Shown here piece by piece: positions 15,389 to 21,788 of a DNA stretch of 38,624 nt (the first letter of the stretch is position 1; each line of letters starts with the position of its first letter). A program made the position numbers and the translations under genes. Under the pieces are notes generated by a model. It did not search any database. It saw nothing but the letters and a program-made list of their open reading frames with translations, and was not told the origin of the DNA. The stretch is from a virus: positions 1 to 38,624 of IMG/VR virus record IMGVR_UViG_3300037189_005566, one strand, 5' to 3'.

Positions 15389-17274
15389 AGAGCCCTCCAC
15401 CGTGCGTCGTTGATGCGCTGCGCAGGCGGGAACGAAGTCAACACGAAGTGCGCCTGCTGGTTGATCTCGGAGATCATCACGGCCGACGCCATCGACCACG
15501 ACTGGCAGGCAGGCGAGACGTAGATGAACGAGGTCCAGCCCTCGCCCGCCGAGTTAACCGAGGTCGGCCAGGCCCCAGTGCCGAGCACGTCGCCTTCCAT
15601 CCACCGCACCGCGTATGCGTGCCTGCGGGTCGAGAGGTCGAAGCACTGCGTCACAACCGTCTGCGCAAGCCTCATGGCGCTGTTGATCATCTCGCCGTCG
15701 CGCAGTTGCTTACCGAGCGCGAGCAGGCCGATGGCCGCGATGGTTTCCTGCCACGATTGCCAGCCGATGACCGGCTGACCGTTGGCGTCAGACCACCCAT
15801 ACTTCGCCTGCTCGCGGCCGCCGATGGTGCGGATCTCGCGGTCGGGCGGCAGCGTCGAGAGCGGGCTGTTGACGATCGCCCGCTGCGCGCACGTGCGTGC
15901 GACCTGCGTGGCGTCCGTGAATCCAAGCCAGATCTGGTTCGCCCGAGTAAGCGCCATGCGCCCGACGGATCGAGGCGACGGCACCATGGGCTGCTGGTAG
16001 TAGACGTCCAGCTTGTCCAGCTCGATGTGGTCGAGGATGAGCTGTTCGAGCGCGGGGTCGCGCGTCAACGCGTAGGTCGCGTGTAGGAAGTTGTCGCTGC
16101 GGTGCTGGTCATCGGCCGCCGTCCACAGCGTGGTCGATGGAGAAGGCATCCAGCCGATCTGGTTGACGCCAGGCCAGCCCAGGCGGTCTTCGACGCCGTA
16201 GGCCAGGTCCACGCGCTGGTTGTAGATCGTGGCCTTGGGATGCAGCTCGGCGCGCATTGGGGCACCGCCTGGCTCCCTGTTGCCCGTCGGGCGCAGCGCG
16301 AAGGACTGGCACTGCCACAGCGCGTCATGGATCTCCCACGGATCGCCGGTCGTGACGGCCAGGTCGGACGCGCAGCCGAAGTCGGGTTGGTCGCCCGTCG
16401 TTCCGGTCTCGCGCGGTTGGCAACGCGGGCGCATGTCGAGCATGGAGCCGCGGCCAAAGTTGTATTGCTGCCATTGCGTCTCGCGGACCTGCGGCAGATC
16501 GGGCGTTGCCTCGACGATCTTGCCAAGCGCCATCCACTTGTCGGCCCATCCTATGTAGAGCGCGGACAGCGGCGCGTCTCGGCGAGCGACGTCATCGAAC
16601 GGCAGCAGCACGCCGCGGGACTCCCAGCGCGCAGCTCGGTGAGCTCGGCCTGCCGGGCGGATGACACCTCGCCACGTCGGCAAGTTGGGCAACTGCTGCG
16701 CCTGCTCTTGGCCGTTGCGCCGGGCGAAGTCGAAGTGGATGCGAGCGCGCGAGGTCATCGTTACCTCGGGCAGATCGACCGCTTGCGCCTGGCCGTTGTT
16801 CTCCGTCGTGCCGTAGACCACCTGCGTTGTGAACTCGACCGACGCCATGCCCGACGAAACCGTCAGCCAGCAATCGACGGTCACCTTCTCGGCGGCCCAG
16901 TGGTCGCGGATGCGCCAGACGATCGCGGCCGGCGAGGAGCGCACAAGGTCGAGGCTCGACGTTGTCGGCCCGACGCCTGCGAGCTTGAACTGCGGCAGGA
17001 TGGCCAGCGCGTTGTCGGCGAGGATCGGATGCCAAGCGAATGCATCCAGCTTGCGCGGCTCGTCCGACCAGTAGCACTTGATCGTGCTCGAGGCAGGCAC
17101 CGACGCGAGCACGCGGACTCCGTGCGGCTCGCGGACCCATGGCATGATGCTCTGCTCGGTGACGAGCCAGCCTGCCTCGGCCTCAGGCATATCCACAGCG
17201 GGCAGGCCGATGAAGACCCACCCATGCTGCGGCAATGCCGAGATGTTCTGGATGCGGACGGGCGCGTTGGTCAT
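15385..17274 (-). CDS. Large late protein, possibly carbohydrate-active (RIFT barrel plus alpha-toroid)
   Basis: This 629-aa protein opens with a beta-rich domain (about residues 1-220): 'VRIQNISALPQHGWVFIGLP', then 'LVTEQS', and a strand-rich segment with 'VTVDCWLTVSS'. This is reminiscent of the RIFT-barrel start of exo-rhamnogalacturonan-lyase-like (PcRGLX/YetA) proteins. The second half is helical with repeated aromatic and His/Asn motifs ('DQHRSDNFLHATYALTRD', 'LTRANQIWLGFTDATQVA', 'GWQSWQETIAAIGLLALGKQ'), as in alpha/alpha-toroid sugar-active enzymes. The assignment is tentative. It lies between a beta-rich virion-like protein (17271-17648) and the terminase operon, so a virion polysaccharide-degrading or structural protein is likely. 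Catalytic residues cannot be named. Confidence 0.5.
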   Translation of the reverse strand: MTNAPVRIQNISALPQHGWVFIGLPAVDMPEAEAGWLVTEQSIMPWVREPHGVRVLASVPASSTIKCYWSDEPRKLDAFAWHPILADNALAILPQFKLAGVGPTTSSLDLVRSSPAAIVWRIRDHWAAEKVTVDCWLTVSSGMASVEFTTQVVYGTTENNGQAQAVDLPEVTMTSRARIHFDFARRNGQEQAQQLPNLPTWRGVIRPAGRAHRAARWESRGVLLPFDDVARRDAPLSALYIGWADKWMALGKIVEATPDLPQVRETQWQQYNFGRGSMLDMRPRCQPRETGTTGDQPDFGCASDLAVTTGDPWEIHDALWQCQSFALRPTGNREPGGAPMRAELHPKATIYNQRVDLAYGVEDRLGWPGVNQIGWMPSPSTTLWTAADDQHRSDNFLHATYALTRDPALEQLILDHIELDKLDVYYQQPMVPSPRSVGRMALTRANQIWLGFTDATQVARTCAQRAIVNSPLSTLPPDREIRTIGGREQAKYGWSDANGQPVIGWQSWQETIAAIGLLALGKQLRDGEMINSAMRLAQTVVTQCFDLSTRRHAYAVRWMEGDVLGTGAWPTSVNSAGEGWTSFIYVSPACQSWSMASAVMISEINQQAHFVLTSFPPAQRINDARWRAL

Positions 17275-17648
17275 CCGTGGATCGTCCTGATCAACACGTT
17301 GCAGGTGATGCCAGAGCCGCCAGAGCCCGTCACTTGCACGCGCACAAAGCGCGTCGGCTGAACGTCCCAGATGGTCTGATTGGCCGCCGACGCACTAGCA
17401 GCAGTGGTCACGGCAACGCCGGTGGTAAGTTGCTGCTTTCCAAACAGCGGAGCCCAGTTGGTTCCATTTAGCGATCCCGTGAGAGCGCAGACCGCAGGCG
17501 TCGCTCCGAACGTTCCACCAGTGACCTGAAACAGAATGCTCTTTGCCGCACTCGCATCAATATCGAACGTGTCGTCTGTAGCCAATGCGGTGAAAGAGTA
17601 GAGCGTGTCACCTGATGCAGGCGACGTAACGGTGTTAGTAGTTGCCAT
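17271..17648 (-). CDS. Beta-rich structural protein
   Basis: This 125-aa protein is almost uncharged and Thr/Ser/Ala/Gly-rich, with the look of a small virion beta-sandwich: 'TVTSPASGDTLYSFTALATD', 'LTGSLNGTNWAPLFGKQQ', then 'PTRFVRVQVTGSGGSGITC'. 'GSLNGTNW' and 'FVRVQVTG' are common in small phage head or fibre domains. A strong GGAGG lies 6 nt before its ATG, suggesting abundant expression. It is coupled by ATGA to the 629-aa protein, with which it may act. It appears to be the first gene of the late block. Confidence 0.55.
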   Translation of the reverse strand: MATTNTVTSPASGDTLYSFTALATDDTFDIDASAAKSILFQVTGGTFGATPAVCALTGSLNGTNWAPLFGKQQLTTGVAVTTAASASAANQTIWDVQPTRFVRVQVTGSGGSGITCNVLIRTIHG

Positions 17649-17663
17649 GGTGCCTCCAGTATA

Positions 17664-17864
17664 TCAGTCCCTGCGCTTGCCGCCGAGCATCGGGTGGTCA
17701 GCCAGATCGTCGATCTCGACGTCCAGCGGGTAGTGCTTGAGCACGCGGGACGCCCAGCGGCGCACTTCGAGCGGCACTCGCGGCGTCTTCTTCGGGTCGA
17801 GGAGACCGCGAAGCAGATCGCGCGCTTGATGCAGAGCCCGTAGGCGCTCGTCCGGTAGCGTCAT
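17664..17864 (-). CDS. BPSL0761-like small protein
   Basis: This 66-aa protein begins 'TLPDERLRALHQARDLLRGL', and its 'VRRWASRVLKHYP' segment matches the small BPSL0761 family found in phages and prophages of Proteobacteria. Function is unknown. It is coupled by ATGA to the gene before it and is the last gene of the accessory operon. Confidence 0.65.
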   Translation of the reverse strand: MTLPDERLRALHQARDLLRGLLDPKKTPRVPLEVRRWASRVLKHYPLDVEIDDLADHPMLGGKRRD

Positions 17865-18142
17865 CCGTCGGTCCCCTGCGGCCAGCGTTTAGAAAAAACC
17901 GAGGAGGCCCAACGCGTGGACGCCGCCCCCAGATCGTCCTTTTGAGATTGTCTGGAACATCCAAGCACCTCCTCGGCCCCAGCAACACGCTGGGGAATGT
18001 CGTTTGCGCGTCGCTCAAGGAGCTCCTCAAGCGCGGCGATGATCGTGACGGCGTTGCTGCCCACGTAGCCCGTCTGCGCAAACTTGCGGCAGTGCACGTA
18101 GGTGGCGAGCAGCTCGCGGATCTGTTCGTCGGTGACGGTCAC
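17861..18142 (-). CDS. Hypothetical accessory protein
   Basis: This 93-aa protein starts at a GTG at 18142 that shares a GTGA overlap with the preceding gene. The longer open frame upstream of this is the other-frame shadow of that gene. The N-terminal half is a clear helix-rich domain ('VTDEQIRELLATYVHCRKFA', then 'IIAALEELLERRAND'). The C-terminal part is low in similarity to anything recognised. It belongs to the accessory operon. Confidence 0.6.
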   Translation of the reverse strand: MTVTDEQIRELLATYVHCRKFAQTGYVGSNAVTIIAALEELLERRANDIPQRVAGAEEVLGCSRQSQKDDLGAASTRWASSVFSKRWPQGTDG

Positions 18143-18402
18143 GCCTGCTCCTTCGCCTCGTCGGCAATCTCGTGGATCCGATGCAGCGCCTTGGCCCAGC
18201 GGCCACCGTGCGATCCCTTGTCCCACTTGACGAACTCGCCGATGGCCTCGCGCAGCATCTCGACCTCGTCTGCCAACCGTTGGATGGCGCAGGCGTGGTG
18301 CCCGACGTAGCACGCCTCGAAGTGCGTGCGCTGGATGCCGTCCTTGTCAACGGACCACGACATGCGCACGAGATCTAGTCCCAACTTGGTGAGCTTGGTC
18401 AT
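18139..18402 (-). CDS. Hypothetical accessory protein
   Basis: This 87-aa protein has a C-terminal amphipathic helix ('AIQRLADEVEMLREAIGEFV') and a His/Cys-containing middle ('FEACYVGHHACAIQ') that might bind a metal. It overlaps the sigma-factor stop by ATGA and the next start by GTGA, so it is translated as part of that operon. No family is recognised. Confidence 0.6.
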   Translation of the reverse strand: MTKLTKLGLDLVRMSWSVDKDGIQRTHFEACYVGHHACAIQRLADEVEMLREAIGEFVKWDKGSHGGRWAKALHRIHEIADEAKEQA

Positions 18403-18872
18403 TGGATGGCCCTCTCAATCTTGCGGCGTGCGCGGCACACGACCTGGCGCACGGCCTCGGGCGACATGCGGAACTTCTGCGCGGCCTGGTTGTCGTCGAT
18501 GCCTTGCATGCGAAACGCGAGCACCTCGACGTCTCGACGCGGCAACGCGGCGATGGCCTGCATCGCCTGCTGCGCCGTCTCCTGCGCGATCAGCAGCTCG
18601 ACCGGGTCAAGCTCAACGGAGACCTCGATGCGGTCGCTGTCGCGTTGCAACTCGGGCTCGCGCACGGTCTCGCGGCGGCGGCGCTGCTGCTGGATCTGCC
18701 AGGCCGCGTGGATCGTCCAGCCGAGGAAGCTCTGCGCGTCCTGCCCGTATTGGCACCAATGCGCAGCCGTGTCCTGCGCCAGGTCATCGGCGCCGTAGGC
18801 CATCCACGCCTTGCGCCGGATGCGGCGAGAGACTGCGTGCAGTCGGTCGATGTCGTGCTTGGTGATGTTCAC
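18399..18872 (-). CDS. ECF-type RNA polymerase sigma factor
   Basis: This 157-aa protein has both regions of an ECF-like sigma-70 factor. Residues about 20-66 resemble region 2 ('ADDLAQDTAAHWCQ' then 'FLGWTIHAAWQIQQQRRRRE'). Residues about 109-153 resemble region 4, 'ALPRRDVEVLAFRMQGIDDN' followed by an HTH 'AAQKFRMSPEAVRQVVCRAR'. It could direct host RNA polymerase to phage middle or late promoters, or act as a regulator. No anti-sigma gene is evident. It sits in the accessory operon, coupled by ATGA to the SprT-like gene upstream. Confidence 0.82.
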   Translation of the reverse strand: MNITKHDIDRLHAVSRRIRRKAWMAYGADDLAQDTAAHWCQYGQDAQSFLGWTIHAAWQIQQQRRRRETVREPELQRDSDRIEVSVELDPVELLIAQETAQQAMQAIAALPRRDVEVLAFRMQGIDDNQAAQKFRMSPEAVRQVVCRARRKIERAIQ

Positions 18873-19132
18873 TTCTTCCTCGGCTTGCGCAGCGGCCTGC
18901 CCGATCGGTAACCAGCGCGCCAGACGTAGTGTCGGATCGTGCTGGCCTGGTCTGCGATCGTGGTCTCGGCCGCGTTGGGGTAGAGCACGTGCAGGATCTC
19001 GTGGATCAGCGTGTCAAGGTATTGCGAGTCGCTGAGGTTGGTGCTGATCTCGATGCGGTTCTCTTCTGGGTATGCATAGCCCCACCAGTCACGCAGCGGT
19101 CGGTGCTTGATCTTGATGCGGCGGATGGCCAT
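18869..19132 (-). CDS. SprT-like zinc metallopeptidase-like protein
   Basis: This 87-aa protein carries a HExxH zinc motif, 'TLIHEILHVLYPNAAE', with His44, Glu45 and His48; Glu56 could be the third ligand. This is the core of the small SprT/ImmA-type phage proteins. The C-terminus is very basic. Whether it is an active protease against a host repressor or defence protein, or only a zinc protein, cannot be told. It starts 1 bp after the preceding stop. Confidence 0.72.
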   Translation of the reverse strand: MAIRRIKIKHRPLRDWWGYAYPEENRIEISTNLSDSQYLDTLIHEILHVLYPNAAETTIADQASTIRHYVWRAGYRSGRPLRKPRKK

Positions 19133-19133
19133 G

Positions 19134-19334
19134 TCAGTCCTTTGGCTTCGCCTGCGCAGCCTGCTCGCGTAGGTTGCGCATTCGCTGCATCAGAGCTTGG
19201 CGTGCCAGCTTCATGTGCGTCTCGTCGAGCACCTTGGTCATGTAACCCATCGCCGTTGCGACCATGTGCCCGACCAGGTCATCGTCGCCCCAGTCATCCT
19301 GCGGTGCCCGCCAAACAGATCGCCAGTCAGCCAT
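19134..19334 (-). CDS. Hypothetical accessory protein
   Basis: This 66-aa protein is assigned the ATG at 19334, giving an 8-bp ATGGCTGA overlap with the preceding stop. The same 8-bp arrangement occurs at the MuF gene. An alternative ATG at 19352 adds six residues and has AAGAGG just upstream. The sequence is acidic at the start ('WRAPQDDWGDDDLVGHM') and a basic helix at the end. No family is recognised. Confidence 0.6.
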   Translation of the reverse strand: MADWRSVWRAPQDDWGDDDLVGHMVATAMGYMTKVLDETHMKLARQALMQRMRNLREQAAQAKPKD

Positions 19335-19776
19335 GGTCACAGCATGCCTCATGCGCCTCTTCGTCCCAACAGCCCTGGGCGTCTTCTGGCCATGGGATCG
19401 CCAGCGAGCGGTTCTCGTCCCACTGCTCGGCCAGGACGAAGCCGTCGGCGTTCAGGGACAGCTCGACCACGGTCCCAGTCCAGGTCTTCCGCTCGCCCCG
19501 TGGTCCTTTCTTACCCCACGACACGACGAGGAAGCGGCCGCCAGCCTTGAGCCATGTCTCGATGCGTGGCTCCAGGAGGGACTTCTTGACGCGGGCCGAG
19601 CGGCTACTGTCGGCGCAGGCCTGGATGCCGATGATCTTGTCGGACAGGCCGACGATGTCGATGCAGCCGAACAGGTCCTGGCGGACGCGCGCGTGCGGGT
19701 TCCACTTCTCGACCACCTGCACGGTGTAGCCGAGGTCGCGGGCCCACGTGAGAGTTCGTTGGGTTGGCGTGGTCAT
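19327..19776 (-). CDS. PD-(D/E)XK-like phage nuclease
   Basis: This 149-aa protein starts at the ATG at 19776 (ATGA overlap). It matches a common small phage protein with a restriction-endonuclease-like core: 'VEKWNPHARVRQDLFGCIDI' (Glu23, Asp40), then 'GIQACADSSRSARVKK', where Gln52 stands where many nucleases have Glu, and 'WLKAGGRFLVVSWGKKG'. Members have been considered Holliday-junction or VRR-like nucleases. The active-site reading is inference. It may process replication or packaging intermediates. Confidence 0.68.
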   Translation of the reverse strand: MTTPTQRTLTWARDLGYTVQVVEKWNPHARVRQDLFGCIDIVGLSDKIIGIQACADSSRSARVKKSLLEPRIETWLKAGGRFLVVSWGKKGPRGERKTWTGTVVELSLNADGFVLAEQWDENRSLAIPWPEDAQGCWDEEAHEACCDHG

Positions 19777-20081
19777 GCTGGCACGACTCCGAGGTTGGAG
19801 CACTTGGGACAATCGACACAGAAGTAATCACCAGGCATGACCGACCGGCGCAGGTTGTAAGCGCCGTGCCCTTCGCAGCGGTCGCAGGTCACGTGCGGCT
19901 TCGACATGACGCGCTCGCGGTTGGCAACGCGGAACTGGTAGGCAGAGCGGACCCAGCGGTGCTCCACGCCCTCGTAACGCTCGCCCGGCTCGATAGCCAG
20001 GTGCGGCTTGCGGGCTGCGGTATCGAGCGCCCGAACTTCGACGCGCAGGTCATCCTGCGCCCAGTATTCCCAGTCGTTCAT
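19773..20081 (-). CDS. Zinc-ribbon protein
   Basis: This 102-aa protein starts at the ATG at 20081, which has GGGA 6 nt upstream and an ATGA overlap with the previous stop. An ATG nine bases earlier is less well placed. The C-terminal half carries a DnaJ-like zinc ribbon: 'TCDRCEGHGAYN' (Cys66, Cys69) and 'CVDCPKCSNLG' (Cys88, Cys91, Cys94). It is probably a nucleic-acid or protein-binding accessory factor. Confidence 0.65.
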   Translation of the reverse strand: MNDWEYWAQDDLRVEVRALDTAARKPHLAIEPGERYEGVEHRWVRSAYQFRVANRERVMSKPHVTCDRCEGHGAYNLRRSVMPGDYFCVDCPKCSNLGVVPA

Positions 20082-20296
20082 CGTTCCCATGGCATCCTCA
20101 GTTCGTCGGCGATGATCTGGGTCATGCGGTCTTCGAGCTGCGCGGCGGTGAGGTCTGGTCGATCGCGGAACTGCCCGCTTTTCTTAGCCGAGCAGGAGAA
20201 GCAGACGGCCTGGTTGCGCTTCGATTGGCTCCGCCTTTTGCAAACGTTGCAAACGAAGTTGTAAACCTTGCAACTGTCGTTGTTTGGCTTGGTCAC
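20078..20296 (-). CDS. Small zinc-finger protein
   Basis: This 72-aa protein has Cys16-x2-Cys19 and Cys32-x2-Cys35 ('VCNVCKRR' and 'VCFSCSAKK') in a basic setting, a typical four-Cys zinc ribbon. The remainder is an acidic helix ('LEDRMTQIIADELRM'). It overlaps the upstream stop by ATGA and downstream start by ATGA. A DNA/RNA-binding or host-takeover role is plausible but not shown. Confidence 0.65.
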   Translation of the reverse strand: MTKPNNDSCKVYNFVCNVCKRRSQSKRNQAVCFSCSAKKSGQFRDRPDLTAAQLEDRMTQIIADELRMPWER

Positions 20297-20529
20297 TGTG
20301 CAAGCTCCTCGTCATCAAGGATCTTGAGCAGCGCCTTGGCCAGTGCTTCGGCGCGCAGGCCGTTCTCCCAGTTGACCAGGTCGATCGTCCTGCGCTCGGC
20401 CTTGAGGTCTGGCGTGCCCAGGATCTCGGTGACCAGAGCCAGCGAGCCGGACGCGTAGACCCACGGGTTGTGTCGTTCGATCTCGCGGCGCAGGACGTCG
20501 CGGTCGGCCTTGGTGCGTTGGTTGCTCAC
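20293..20529 (-). CDS. Hypothetical accessory protein
   Basis: This 78-aa protein is assigned the GTG at 20529, giving a GTGA overlap with the preceding stop. An ATG at 20538 would add three residues. It is a charged, helix-rich protein: 'SNQRTKADRDVLRREIERHN' at the start and 'ALAKALLKILDDEELA' at the end. No family is recognised. Confidence 0.6.
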   Translation of the reverse strand: MSNQRTKADRDVLRREIERHNPWVYASGSLALVTEILGTPDLKAERRTIDLVNWENGLRAEALAKALLKILDDEELAQ

Positions 20530-20753
20530 AGGCCACATCCACGGACAACGATCTGTGCGATGGCGTGCTGCCCATCGTCGCCCTCGGCATCCTCCTCGGT
20601 GAGCCAAACAAGCGTGCGATCGCCACCATCGGTGATGTCGCCAGGATAGCCCACCACGCAGGAGCCGAGATGCTCGGCAATCATCTGCGTGGCTTCAATG
20701 TACGAATCGGCCAGCCGGATCGGCTCGGCCATGATGGTAACGAGGTAGCTCAC
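20526..20753 (-). CDS. Hypothetical accessory protein
   Basis: This 75-aa acidic protein ('VWLTEEDAEGDDGQHAI') is linked by ATGA to the preceding gene and by GTGA to the next. A segment 'HLGSCVVGYPGDITDGGDRT' may form a small alpha/beta fold. No function can be given. Its strongly negative charge would fit a small inhibitor or DNA-mimic protein, but that is only a thought from composition. Confidence 0.58.
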   Translation of the reverse strand: MSYLVTIMAEPIRLADSYIEATQMIAEHLGSCVVGYPGDITDGGDRTLVWLTEEDAEGDDGQHAIAQIVVRGCGL

Positions 20754-20998
20754 GCTTCACCTCCGACGTACAGAAACGCCATGCGCGCATCGTCGTTGGA
20801 CTGCGCCTCATTAGCGGCCATGCCAGCCAATTGGATCTGCCTCACCCATGCCAGCACATCCGTGCGCGGTAAGGCATCCCACGACACCCAGCCTGCTCCA
20901 TCAGTGTCACGCGTCATGCGCACACCCACATCGTCCAGCCACAGTATGGCGTCATTTCCGATCTCGATCAGTTTCACACTATTCGTCGTCATCGTCAT
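20750..20998 (-). CDS. Hypothetical protein, first gene of accessory operon
   Basis: This 82-aa protein is the first gene after the promoter at 21062-21035; its ATG is about 37-40 nt beyond the -10. It is acidic and Trp-containing ('LIEIGNDAILWLDDVGVRMT', then 'GAGWVSWDALPRTDVLAWV'). A frame of Asp codons upstream and overlapping it, ending at 20979, has no good start and is not called. Function is unknown. Being first after an early promoter suggests an immediate-early product. Confidence 0.6.
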   Translation of the reverse strand: MTMTTNSVKLIEIGNDAILWLDDVGVRMTRDTDGAGWVSWDALPRTDVLAWVRQIQLAGMAANEAQSNDDARMAFLYVGGEA

Positions 20999-21034
20999 CG
21001 TCTCTCGTTAGGTAGTGGTTCAGATCGAATCGCC

Positions 21035-21062
21035 AACGTAGAGTTCGCTCGCCCACTGTCAA
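21035..21062 (-). promoter_or_regulatory. Sigma-70-type promoter of accessory operon (P1)
   Basis: On the minus strand TTGACA (21062-21057), 16 nt of spacer and TACGTT (21040-21035) form a good -35/-10 pair. It faces the accessory operon and is divergent from the HTH gene. GGAAG precedes TTGACA and GCGAGCGAA lies in the spacer. Both strings recur in the promoter at 27069-27042. Confidence 0.65.
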
Positions 21063-21092
21063 CTTCCAGTCGGCTTTCTTCTGTCGGGAAAG

Positions 21093-21121
21093 TTGAAGCA
21101 AACTAGAACCACCGCTAGATG
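21093..21121 (+). promoter_or_regulatory. Possible promoter of the HTH gene
   Basis: TTGAAG (21093-21098), a 17-nt spacer and TAGATG (21116-21121) give a moderate -35/-10 pair on the plus strand. The start site would fall only a few bases before the ATG at 21130, so the mRNA may be nearly leaderless; no Shine-Dalgarno sequence is visible there. Confidence 0.4.
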
Positions 21122-21129
21122 TAGTGCCT

Positions 21130-21384
21130 ATGTCGGAGCCGACCACAAGTGCCACCAAGGCGACCACCAAGCTGTCCACGCTGATCGAGCGGACCGGCTT
21201 CACGCAATACCAGGTCGCCCGCCAGCTCGGCCTCTCCCCGAACACCATCTACTCGTGGTGCCGCGGCCTGGCTCGACCATGGAGGACCAAGGCCTACCGG
21301 CTCTCGACGTTCCTCGGCATCTCCATCACCGAGTTGATGTTGGCCTGGCAGGCCGGAGTCCCCAAGCGTCGGCGCCGGTCATAA
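21130..21384 (+). CDS. Cro/CI-type HTH repressor
   Basis: This 84-aa protein is the only gene on the plus strand. It contains an HTH_3/Cro-CI domain over about residues 18-68: 'FTQYQVARQLGLSPNTIYSW' with helix 2-turn-helix 3, followed by 'AYRLSTFLGISITELM'. The C-terminus is basic (KRRRRS). It lacks the C-terminal dimerisation/autocleavage domain of lambda CI. It is divergent from the accessory operon and next to the repeat-rich region, so it may repress P1 and/or bind the repeats. The start is either this ATG or the GTG at 21124. Confidence 0.8.
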   Translation: MSEPTTSATKATTKLSTLIERTGFTQYQVARQLGLSPNTIYSWCRGLARPWRTKAYRLSTFLGISITELMLAWQAGVPKRRRRS

Positions 21385-21782
21385 GCGCCACGAGCTGCGG
21401 ATCTACACCAGGTCGGGCGGATTTACACCACCTGCGGCCGAACTACGACACCTCCACGCTTTCGGAGCGGCGCAAGTAGGGGGGCTTCCTTCACTTTCTT
21501 CAACCTTTCTTCAAGGGGTCAACTTGAAGAAAGGTCCGAACGTAAGTGTATGTATTATATATACTTAATATATATAGTATACCTTATTTCAATACTTCAA
21601 GGCTACCCCCCTTCCCAAGTTAGGGTAAAGTTAGACCACCTATTATCTCCCTCCACGGTAGGGGTGGCTTATTTCAAGAAATAAGGGTCCAAGCGATCCC
21701 ACTTCGTGCTGCAAGTCGTTGCCTTGCGCTGGGTTCTAGCTCGGACCCTTTCTTCAAGCCTTTCTTCAAGGCGACCCTTTCT
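21385..21782. other. Candidate replication origin (AT-rich, repeat-rich, no gene)
   Basis: This 398-bp stretch lies between the convergent 3' ends of the HTH gene and the primase-helicase, so it needs no promoter, and no convincing coding frame is seen. It contains two imperfect 20-bp tandem units beginning GCGGATCTACACC and GCGGATTTACACC (21398-21437), a block at about 21545-21600 made mostly of A/T, an 18-bp near-palindrome with 8-bp arms CTTATTTC and GAAATAAG (21668-21685), and six copies of a 13-bp repeat at its two ends. AT-rich DNA flanked by iteron-like repeats beside the primase gene is the pattern of a phage origin. No initiator gene of a known family is evident. Confidence 0.6.
21493..21534. 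repeat. Iteron cluster A
   Basis: Three copies of the unit CCTTTCTTCAAGG are seen: a variant at 21493-21505 (10 of 13 matching), an exact copy at 21504-21516, and an inverted copy at 21522-21534 (12 of 13). The unit is itself a partial palindrome, CCTT and AAGG around five bases. Confidence 0.75.
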
Positions 21783-21788
21783 TCAAGG
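21747..21788. repeat. Iteron cluster B
   Basis: Three direct copies of CCTTTCTTCAAGG lie at 21747-21759 (12 of 13), 21759-21771 (exact) and 21776-21788 (exact), the last overlapping the final codons of the primase gene. Spacing is 12 and 17 bp. They match the units of cluster A about 230 bp away. Confidence 0.78.

Noticed and set aside
16102-17361. 419-codon plus-strand frame opposite the 629-aa protein
   Set aside because: Composition is that of an antisense frame (RR, GRR, AR repeats); the minus-strand gene has overlaps and a plausible fold.
20979-21248. 89-codon minus-strand frame ending in an Asp run
   Set aside because: It lies over the HTH gene and promoter P1, has no sensible start after the promoter, and overlaps the better-placed gene starting at 20998.
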